From positions 124,001-188,000 of the forward strand of contig JAMXDE010000049.1 in assembly GCA_026770025.1 (NCBI GenBank): DNA of 64,000 nucleotides, written 5' to 3'. The notes under the pieces were generated by a model that saw nothing but the letters and a program-made list of their open reading frames with translations, did no database searches and was not told the origin of the DNA. Shown one piece after another: positions 33,701 to 42,371 of this stretch. The position numbers were made by a program, and so were the translations under genes. The stretch's first letter is position 1, and each line of letters starts with the position of its first letter. The DNA is from Craspedostauros australis. Its lineage: Eukaryota; Bacillariophyta; Bacillariophyceae; Mastogloiales; Achnanthaceae.

Positions 33701-33855
33701 TGGATGCTTGCGATTCGCAGAAGGCTTTGCAATTGGATATCTCCGCCGATTGTCGGCCATTGGATGCGAGCTCTCCTGCTGAAGTGGAGTGTCCATGCTG
33801 CAGTCTCTGTTGCAACGATGCAACCGGCTGCATCTCTCAGCAGCCGTCAGCGTGA
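30781..33855 (+). CDS. Leucine-rich-repeat single-pass membrane protein
   Basis: Two exons, 30781-33250 and 33590-33855, joined at phase 1 (GTGAGT donor, TGCAG acceptor), give 911 residues. Exon 2 completes an LRR: ...FQSLRNSRG then MDLSHNQFTGEL. The N-terminal ~590 residues are cytosolic-like: Gln/Asp-rich, then Lys/Ser/Thr repeats (TNTSTNTS, KSKGKGKSK), and a conserved-looking DDLDDFLGDD segment. One transmembrane helix spans about residues 594-618 (FILGTIACIVM...MIFILI). The ectodomain has a cysteine-containing cap (CDWPGVVEC), LRRs with the LxGxIPxELGxLxxL pattern and the closing motif CPCCSLCC. This layout is characteristic of a large diatom LRR family resembling plant receptor-like proteins but lacking a kinase. 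It may sense or bind something outside the cell; the ligand is unknown. Only about three LRRs are present. Confidence 0.85.
33251..33589 (+). other. Intron of the LRR gene
   Basis: A 339-base phase-1 intron with GTGAGT donor and TTGATGCAG acceptor. It contains ATATATACATGTACACGTA-type alternating sequence and CACACACATGCACGCACACATG. Splicing restores a continuous LRR and the family's cysteine-rich end, whereas reading through stops after two codons. Confidence 0.8.
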
Positions 33856-34279
33856 CAAGGAAGCGAATGCTCTTCGATCACATACTCGTGCCGCTTTGGA
33901 GAGGACGGAAGTACACTCTGAGTATCACACGCACATACACACACTCTCTTTCTCTCGCTCAAACGCTCTCTCACTCTCACGTCTATTGTGTGGCACCCGT
34001 CTCAGACCTCTTCGAATACGAGGGCGCAACCGTACGGCACTTTTCCATCTCTCGCCAGGGTACCATACCATACAATTCAATCCCCACGTTGATGCTGTCG
34101 TGGTGGCATCCAATTTCAAGCAGTGCTGTTGGTGTACGAGGAGTCTGGAGTATTCGTTAAGGCATGTTTCATCGTGTCGTGAAACAACTACTTTGCATTC
34201 TTACGGATTGCACTCTGTACGAGAGTAGTCAAGCGAGGATGCATACTCGTACCGTACAAATAATAGTACACCGCCGTCT
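33856..34279. other. 3' flank of LRR gene, including duplicated segment copy B
   Basis: From 34062 this matches 28106-28393. The first part (33856-34060) has CACACGCACATACACACAC and CTCTCTTTCTCTCGC simple sequence. No gene lies here. Confidence 0.7.
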
Positions 34280-34426
34280 TCAGAATTCACCCTTCTCAGA
34301 CGACCGCTGGAAGACGGCGAATGGACCACTGACAGAAGCCGAATGGCCGTAATCCGCCATGAAATCCAGAATGACCATCACATCCCGGATGCTCTTCTTG
34401 CAAAAGTACAGATTCATCCCAGCGTC
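34280..34426 (-). pseudogene. Relict of the BTB-like gene, 3' end only
   Basis: On the minus strand this encodes the last 48 residues of the BTB-like protein of 28394-29965 plus the stop, from DAGMNLYFCKKSIRD to the end, with four amino-acid changes (Ile to Val, Tyr to Phe, Cys to Ser, Ala to Glu) and no frameshift. Upstream, similarity is lost: the BTB domain and the rest of the gene are gone, and about 110 bases later the 5' flank of the intact gene reappears (34539-34573). It is therefore an internally deleted copy. Confidence 0.8.
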
Positions 34427-34871
34427 CACAAACGCGACGGCCGACGCTGTCGATGCCCACGCAAGTATCCGCAGGAGGTGGGGTGGCTTGGTTCGGTCAT
34501 ATTGTGGAGGTCAATTTTGTGGTGGCTTTTTGGTGGTCGGCATCATCCAATTTAGATCGTGACCGTTTCGCCCAAACACGTCGCATTGAGGGTCTCTCTC
34601 TCGCTCTCTTGGGAGATAAGTAGCTGTGCATACTTGTGTACAATTGCCAGCGTCATAGAGCGCATTTGATGAAGGCGTCGCTGTTGTTGCCCAAGATAAA
34701 CAATCGACGAAATATACAGTACGGATGGTACGAGTGCACCAAACAATCGAACGAAAAGATGGATACGTCAGCTCCGCACTGTTTACTATCCATTACGCAT
34801 TCTCTTATTGTTCCTTGTGTAGTATTTTGTCCTTTGTGGAATACTCCATCACATGTTGACTGGTCATCTTC
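34427..34871. other. Intergenic region with duplication end
   Basis: 34539-34573 matches 30171-30205, the 5' flank of the BTB-like gene. No gene is supported between here and the DUF4326 gene. Confidence 0.6.
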
Positions 34872-35414
34872 TTACTTGTCGTGTCCATCGTTCACATCCG
34901 CGTTATTTTCCTTCTCTTCAACGATCTTCTCCACGAACTGCTTGATGATATCGCCGTGACAACGCTTGGGCGCGCACCAGCACACGAGATGGATGGGACG
35001 CTGGCTCGTCATGACAAGCTCCGCGATGCGAAGGATCTCCGAACGGGCAGCGCCATCCTCATCGAGCATCTCCTCGGCCAGCCAACATTGGTATTTATCG
35101 ACGACATCATCCCGATCCGCCTCCACCTTCATCTTGAAGGGATTGCCGAGCGGGCTCCCCTGTTGGAATCGGGAGCCGCGTCCAATGTAGATTCCTGCGT
35201 CTTTGCGGTTAGCAGCTCTGCTTTTGCCGCGGCCTTTCTTTGCAGCGCTGCGCTTGTTGGTGACTACGATGGGAGCAGCCATTCTCGATGGCGGTGCGGC
35301 CGCAGGGGTATCTACGGCAGCCAGTCCCGCGTCCATCTTGGATGGAGACGCGGAGCTTGCAGCGGTTGCGACAGTTGCGACGGCTGCGCTCCTTTTTGAT
35401 CGTGTGGTCGGCAT
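34872..35414 (-). CDS. DUF4326-domain protein with basic N-terminal tail
   Basis: A 180-residue predicted protein on the minus strand from the ATG at 35414. Residues about 75-160 form a DUF4326-type domain: IYIGRGSRFQQGSPLGNPF at 75-93, an R-x-D-VVDKYQCWL helix and LVCWCAPKRCHGD at 143-155. The GNPF and CWCxPxxCHGD motifs are the hallmarks of this family (PF14216), which I know mainly from phages, bacteria and scattered eukaryotes and whose biochemical role is not established; the Cys/His residues suggest metal binding or catalysis. The first ~70 residues are Ala/Ser/Lys/Arg-rich (KKGRGKSR), possibly for nuclear or nucleic-acid targeting. The C-terminal tail is acidic. The gene is complete, without introns, and lies just beyond the LRR-BTB duplication. 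Confidence 0.85.
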   Translation of the reverse strand: MPTTRSKRSAAVATVATAASSASPSKMDAGLAAVDTPAAAPPSRMAAPIVVTNKRSAAKKGRGKSRAANRKDAGIYIGRGSRFQQGSPLGNPFKMKVEADRDDVVDKYQCWLAEEMLDEDGAARSEILRIAELVMTSQRPIHLVCWCAPKRCHGDIIKQFVEKIVEEKENNADVNDGHDK

Positions 35415-38340
35415 GGTTCAATGGCTGTCGGCTTCTTCCTGTTGACTTCTCTCTTTTCAACTCCTTGGCCACACTGCTCTGATCTATTCTATGTTGCTCT
35501 GCTGTATTCCGAAACGTAGACCTTGCCTTCTGTTGATCTTACTTTCCAATGAATCATATTTTATGATGATGTGCACCATGCGTACATGCCATAGAATACA
35601 TCTGTACTCTTTGGCTCTGCTCTGGTGTTGCAGTGTGTAAATGTTTCGTTTTCTTTGTGCTCATGTTGTTTCTGCGCTGAAGCAAGTCGTGCATCTCGGG
35701 TGGAAGTTGTGAGGCAGTCCACGTTTGCATTGCAGAATTCGTCCACGATTGAAAGCCGCATACAGGAGGATCCACTCGACTGAAAGAAACGCGAATGACA
35801 TCAACCCAAACCTCCACAACAACGTCAACCTCGGCAAAATCAGAACCCGAAGAGGATACATCATCGCACCTCCGCGCCACCAATCGCGGCTGTTGTTGCA
35901 CGATGGCGTGCAGCAACGTAACAGCCAGCGGCTCCGTATTTGTTCGACCCCATTTTCGCACGTGGCAAGTCCTCGCATGTAGGACGATGAAAAATCAACG
36001 CGGAACCGTAACATTGTTCTTGTTCATGATTTTGTAGACTACAAGGTGCTCGTTTTGTCTTCTGTGTACTCGTCCCAGAACACACATACACACACTCTCT
36101 CTCCGGAGTACTCAAGTCGCCGTTCCTTCCTCTTCTGACCAAGCATCAATGCTTGCGACACCAGCTTGCAGTAATCGCAAACAGTTGCATCATCATGCCC
36201 GGAGAGCTTGCTTGGTTTTGCATCGTTCTATAATATTATGTCATATAATACTTGTACTTGCACTAGCAGTGTCCGTAGCTCGTATGCATGTCGCAACTCA
36301 GTCGTGATGGGGTCTCTGCTGCTGATTGAACACTTCCAGTGGTTGGATCACTCCACCAGGGATACCTCTTGCAAGACCTCCTCCTTCTTCACTTCCTGTT
36401 GCCGTGGCAGCGAGAAAGGTCTCGATGGCGATGCCGCTGGAGTCGAAGGATTCGACAGCAAGTATAATAGACAGATGCGAGATGTCGCTCCCATGTGCGT
36501 GCCATGTCTCGTACCCGTTCGGATGTCCCCATTGCTTTTGTGACTGATAATGCCGCTGCCGTTGTTCATGGCATTGAGTACTGATATCAACATCAACATC
36601 AACACCAAGAGGGCTGACTAGTATACACTATGATACCATACCAACACCATCGATTTGAAGATAGAGGGAAGGAACAAAGCTGGAGGAGATGAAGATGAAG
36701 ACGCCAGCCTTCCGATGTCGGAACTGCCCCTGGGCTCCTTGTACTACTATGGCACCAAACTATACATGCGTGTGGAGCGGAGTCCTGTTCCGATCCAGAT
36801 ACAGGCAACGAACCCGGAGATGGTTGAATGCGAGTTTGGGCGTGTTGTTGGACACATCCAGCACATTTGGTCGACGAGAAGACATTGGTGGCTGTGTGTG
36901 TCGACGATGGAGTTCCTCTCTGACTGCAGGATTCGTGTTTCTGTCGCCAGATTTCTGCGGTCGTGTCGGGCAAGGGGAGAGCCCGAACCGTTGACACCTT
37001 GTTGTTGTCTCTGTTCGCGAACGAGTACTCTGCGTGTGTTTTGCGTGGCTGTGATCGTGTTGTTATTGGGTGGATTTCCGGTGTCGAAATGTCAATTTCG
37101 ATCCACATCAGAGTGTTCTTCCTTCGTCCGGATACCAGTTTGCCCGATTCTACAGCCCATGTCATGTCACAGTGGTCGAACAGTACAAAAGCCGTAGCAA
37201 CAAACGCTACAGAAGGGCGCTCCTCAGTACATGCTTCGACGTAGAATTCTACACGTCGAGAATCCTGTTGTAGGTTACAACAACGGCAACAACAACAGCA
37301 AATCACCAACAGACAACAACACCTCCAAGGGAGCTGCGTTCTCCGGCACTGTCTTCGTTGTCTCTTGTTTGCCGCGCTTGTCTGCACTGGATGTTGGTGT
37401 GAAGAGCAGAGTGATGCATCACAACACAGTACGAGCACAGATACATCCACCATCCCCACAGACAGGGAAGCAGAGCACTCCACAGCAATCAGCAACAACA
37501 TCAGAGACAGCGCGTGCAGCAAGGCGACATGCGCATTCTATCCGCGAGAGACGGCAAGACGCCGCCAACGAGCGACGATGAGCATGACGAGAGGACTGCT
37601 TTGCAGCAAAGGACGGTGGGCAACGCGGCGCTGCATCACCTAAGCATCAGAGCGATCCCTGCGCCGGATGCTGCGAGCAGAGGACGCAGCACGACGGAGG
37701 AGTCCGGTACGTCTCGTCGCATGTTTGCGCGCGCTTGTGGCTCGTACTATCATATCATACTATATGTTATATATATTATATACTGATGCTTGCACACTTG
37801 CGCAGTCACTGTGATGTCCGTGCCCTGTTCATTCTGTCTATTGCTATCCGTTGCTGTCCATTGCTGCCCATTGTGATCCATCGTTGTCTGTTCGATTCGC
37901 ATCGCAGCTCTCCCCTAGCGGCATACCATCAGATGCATCGGTAATGACCATGACAGGAGTGCATGCAGATGCAGATATGGAAGGAAGTCGCCTTGAGATC
38001 TTCCCCGGTGCGATTCTATTCCTTTCCACGCGACGCCTCTCCGCCTGGCGCCGGGTCTATCCTGCGGATTGCGTTCGGTTCACCGTCGTCCGCTTCCTTG
38101 CTGCATGGCTCTGTCTCCACCATCCTATCCACTCTCCTGCCGTCCACCATGGTCAACTCCATTCTCTGAAGACCGATCGGAGCGATCAATCTCACTTTGC
38201 CGAACCCACATCCCCTTTCATCCTCTCTTCCATGCTCACATCCACGTCCACATCCACGGCAACGTTCATTGCCACGGCCATGCCCGCCCACTCCTCCCCA
38301 CACCCCCGTCGACATATGCTTCGCTTCGCAAGTAGCCTCT
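35415..38340. other. Intergenic region with ambiguous open frames (2.9 kb)
   Basis: Both strands are open for long stretches at 36600-37520: 307 codons on minus and, on plus, an ATG at 36715 with 160 codons (MSELPLGSLYYYGTKLYM...). The plus frame looks protein-like for ~60 codons up to GRVVGHIQHIW, after which a different frame (LVDEKTLVAVCVDDGVPL) looks better, so this may be a decayed gene. A plausible upstream exon for the next gene might lie at 37529-37706 or 37944-38007, but phases and donors do not settle it. AT-rich strings occur at 36226-36250 and 37745-37785. Confidence 0.35.
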
Positions 38341-41300
38341 ATGGTGACGGCAGCCCCAGCATCATCCGCGCCACAAACAACCTCCAGTCTCAGCACTGAG
38401 GGCGGCATGCATCCAACCACCATCACCCGGGGTCTTGTTTCGCAGGAGACGTCCAACGTAGCTGTCGCTGCAGTCAGCGCCATCAGCAATACCGCCACCA
38501 GCAACAACAGCGCCAGCACAGGCAATGTGAACAACACTACCAGCACGGGGAACCCCACGGTTCAATTCCTCCACCAGCAGGTGCTGCAAATGCTCAGCAA
38601 CAACCAAGGGCTCATCTCGAACCTCCGGTCGAATGCACCTCAACAACAGCAGCAACAGCAGAACACAACCACGATACTCGATGCGAACAGGTCAAATCTG
38701 GCTTCAACGCCGGCTCCGGTCACCTCGACGCCGTCGACGATCTCCGGTGAGTTCGGCCTCGTTTTGCATTACCGCGAGTGTCCCTGCCTATCTGCACAAG
38801 TGCTTTGTTGACAGCTTGCCTGCTGGTTTGCTTGCGTGCCCGTCTCCCTTGGTGCAATTCGTCATGAAGGCTACGAGTACGCGTCACTGTCTCTAACCCA
38901 CCATCGTTCCACCTTCTTGTTTCTTCGATATCCGTCGCCTCCATATCCGTGCAATGGACTCTAAACGTCCCCAACTTTCTCTTCAAACACAATCACAACG
39001 ACAACGACAACAACGACAACGACAACAACAACGCCCGACTTTCGCAGCCAACACGCCAACGACGGAAGGCAATGTCGCGACTAATACGACAACCGCGCCC
39101 GCAGCCGCAACTGCGCGTGTCCAGAGCAACAATCCAGCCACCGGAGGCGCCATGCCACCGCAGCTATCGAACCTGGTCCAGCAGTTGCTTCAAATGCTCA
39201 ACAACAACCAGTCAACGATCACCGAAATGCAAAGAAACAACGGGCTGCAGCAGGAACAGCCACAGCAGCAACCGGAGCTTGTGGGACTCATCAAGGCGAT
39301 GGCCGCCACGGGAGCTTTCCCTCGCCTGCCGTTGCCTGATCCTTCTGCTCATGCGGCGGGGCCGATCCAAAGGAATCCACTCGTCCAGCCACAGCAGCAA
39401 CGGCAAGTGCCCGGGCCCAGCTCTCAGCCATTGGGCATCCACTCCCTCTTCCAAGCGCAGCGGATCATGGCCAACGCTCAACAGCAGCAACAGCAGCAGC
39501 AGCAGCAAAGGCAACATAATCCACAGCAACCATGGCAACCAAACGCAGGCGTGTCGTCTGACCTGGCGCGCAGCGCATTCAACGTCGGCGCACGATCGAC
39601 TCAGAGACCACGCCCAGGTCCTGTAACGCAGAATTCAGCACAGCCGGGAGCAACAATGGTGGGAAAGGCATCGGCCACAGCAGCCTCCATGCTCCCAAGA
39701 GTTGGTCAAGGTCAGCCCAAAGGAGCACCTGCGATGTCAGTCGCAACCAACGACCGTCGCATCGCGCCAAACCTCGCACAGACCAATAGCCTCAGAACTG
39801 TGGGAGATCAGAACATGCTGCAAACCATACAGAGCGACAAGTTCATCCGCTCAGTGTTGGGCAAAACGCCGCCACAAGGGCAGTCTAACCCGCCGACGGA
39901 CCGTCGTGTACCCTGCAGGGCGAGGGGCATGCCCAAGCACCACAACTCCAAGACCGCCTACTTCGTCATCGCCAAGGAGATGGTCCACGCCGAACCCTTG
40001 CTCTGCAGCCACAAGGAATGCCAGCTGCGTGGGGTTCGATTCCTCTATTGCAAGGTGTGCGATCTCCCAGTCGCAGAACGAAACTTCTCCACCAGGCACA
40101 AACATGCCGACGTTCTCCAGTCCAAGTCAAGATCGAAGGTCCTGCCTGCAGCGGCAGCTGCAGCTGCTGCCGTCGCCAATTCAGCACGCCTTGCGAGCGC
40201 CGCCGCGGCAACGACACAGTCAAGCGTGCCACATTCGACTTTGCCTTCGGCTGCTGACTTGCTCCTCAAGACGAACAAGCGCAAGCGCGATTCGTCACTC
40301 GCACGGGATCAGCCACCCGCGCAGAAGGCTGCACTTGGGCAGGCACAAAAGGTTGCAGTCGCCGGCATGCCGACGCACGCATCGACAGCACCACTAGAGA
40401 CCTCTAACATCTCACAGTACGACAAGAAGCAACAACAACAACAGAAGCAGCCAGCTGCGTGGGCCACAGCAAAGTTACCCGCGAATAGCGCATCCAACAA
40501 ATCCAGAGCAGCCGTGCCTGACGGCGGCGAGCAGGGCATCGATAGCATGCATGCCGGTCAGCTCACAAATGCAAACGTTGATGCTCACCACAGAAAGACT
40601 TCCAACCAACATGCGCTGTCCCAAGACGCTCTGCGTCGGTCTGGTCGGGTGTTGTCGGCTGCAGTGAAGGGATCCACAGTCTCTTCGGATCTCACAGCGA
40701 AATCGTCCAAGACCTCGGGCAAGTCATCCAGCACGTCGTCAGAAGAGAAGGGGGTCGACTTTGTGCACGGAGCAACCGCGAAGACGGACGATAGAAAGCC
40801 CAAGGCGGACCTGGCGAATTCATTATCGAACTCATCGTCCAACGATGGGGATGGTTCCATGGACGTCTCGACGGAGGATGAGATCTCCTCCCTCGGTTCC
40901 GGCGATCTGAGGCACAGGAAGCGCAAGGTGATGTGGCAATCCCTGCTCGCGTTGCGCCCGGAGTCTCTGGAGGGCGACGAGATGTCGGCCTGGCTCATGG
41001 CGGTCCTTGCCGTTTCCAACCCCAACGCTTCGCCCGTGGGAATGGCACCGGGAAGTTCTGACACGCCCACGAGTTCGTCCGGGGAGTACTTGGCGGATTC
41101 CTCATCCGACAACGACGATTCCAACACTCCCACTGGACCAAGCGATGACACCAACACGGACGTGAACAAGTCCAGTTCGGGCAACGACTCCAACGGCAAC
41201 GACTCCAACACGATCCTCCAGGATTCCTACGTGTCACCAATCTCGAACTCCTCCAAGACGTCGAGCACGCTGGTCCCACCCAGCACCATCAAGACCAAGT

Positions 41301-41692
41301 CCGAACACCATCATCGCCGACGCCGTCGTCACGACGAAGCAGACCCCCCGAGCGGGAGCAGCAGCTCTAAACTCAGCAGCGTGTCAGACAGCGTGGTCAA
41401 GGCAACGGCCAGGAGCAGCAGCAGTGCCGCTGCAGGTCCGGTAGCTACTTTTGTAACCAGCGACCGCCAGTCCAAAGGATCTGACAAGATGAACCTGAAA
41501 CACAAGATGATATCTTCCATGTCCAACTCATCCTCGAGCAAGTCGACGAGTACGAATGAGAAGACGGAGAACGACGATAGCAAGGGCAAGGAAAGCGACG
41601 AGAATACCACCATGAACAAAGGTTCCTCCTTTTCGAGCGAGGATGACATGGTGGTGGAGGCTGACAGCAACAGAACATCATCTGATTCATAG
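38341..41692 (+). CDS. Gln/Ser-rich protein with Cys/His (CSH-C-YCxxC-RHxH) module
   Basis: Exons 38341-38746 and 39048-41692 join at phase 1 (GTGAGT donor, CTTTCGCAG acceptor), giving about 1016 residues. Two similar helices, LHQQVLQMLSNNQ and LVQQLLQMLNNNQ, fall in exons 1 and 2. Poly-Gln tracts follow. The ordered core, about residues 430-488, runs from GMPKHHNSKTAYFVI through C455-S-H-x2-C460, Y-C470-x2-C473 and RNFSTRH486-x-H488; the Cys/His spacing suggests a zinc-binding fold. I associate this PVAxRNFxxRHxH module with a large set of uncharacterised diatom proteins. The rest is Ser/Asp/Lys-rich and disordered, with SEHHHRRRRRHDE near the end. Probably nuclear, possibly regulatory; no DNA-binding evidence is visible. 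The start at 38341 is uncertain because an upstream exon is possible. Confidence 0.75.
38747..39047 (+). other. Intron of the Cys/His-module gene
   Basis: A 301-base phase-1 intron: GTGAGT donor, a CTCTAAACG string near 38960 that could be the branch point, and CCCGACTTTCGCAG acceptor. The downstream frame stays open back to an ATG at 38954 inside the intron, so an alternative start there cannot be excluded. Confidence 0.7.
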
Positions 41693-42371
41693 GTGCATAC
41701 TCGTAGTTGAACATGCAAATGCCACACCATCCGCACAGCATGTGCGTACTTTCCGTACCCGCATCTGTGTTCGTGCATCTGTGCGTGAACAATGACTCGC
41801 ACACCACAAGGATTGGCAACGCGCTCAAGTACGAGCAAGTACGTACGAGTGCGCTTGTACTGCAACAAACTGGAGGACCGCAAACAGATCTGTGCCACAT
41901 TTGAATAACCACCACCACAACAACGCTGAACCTGCAAATGTTAATGCGAGTTCTACTTCTACGAGTTACGCAACATCATCAACACGAGTCCGACCTACTT
42001 TACGTATCCGCAGCATACTCGTAGAGCAGTTGCGCTCGCGCTTCACCAACAAGGCCAAGCACCAACGCGTCCACCTCCACCAACACAATGCTCAACCAAT
42101 ACTCCACGTGGTCTGCTCAATTCAATCTGCCATCAGGCATTGCAATGTAAATATTAGAATATTATATCTTACAATATGATATTATATTATCCTAGAAGAT
42201 ACGAGCACTCCAATGATGTTTGATCGTGCCAATACAAGTAGAGTAGCCGACGTCTGCTACTGCTCTACTGATACAATGCAGTATTCTGCTCTGTTCCTGC
42301 TTTGCCGACAACTGAATGAAACACGATTGTATACAAGTAAGCGATGCTGGAAGCGGATTGCACTGAGTCAG
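41693..42371. other. Intergenic region between convergent genes
   Basis: No gene is supported. It carries GTACGAGCAAGTACGTACGAGTGCG near 41828-41852 and an AT-rich block at 42147-42192 (AATATTATATC...GATATTATATTATC). Both 3' ends lie here. Confidence 0.55.
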
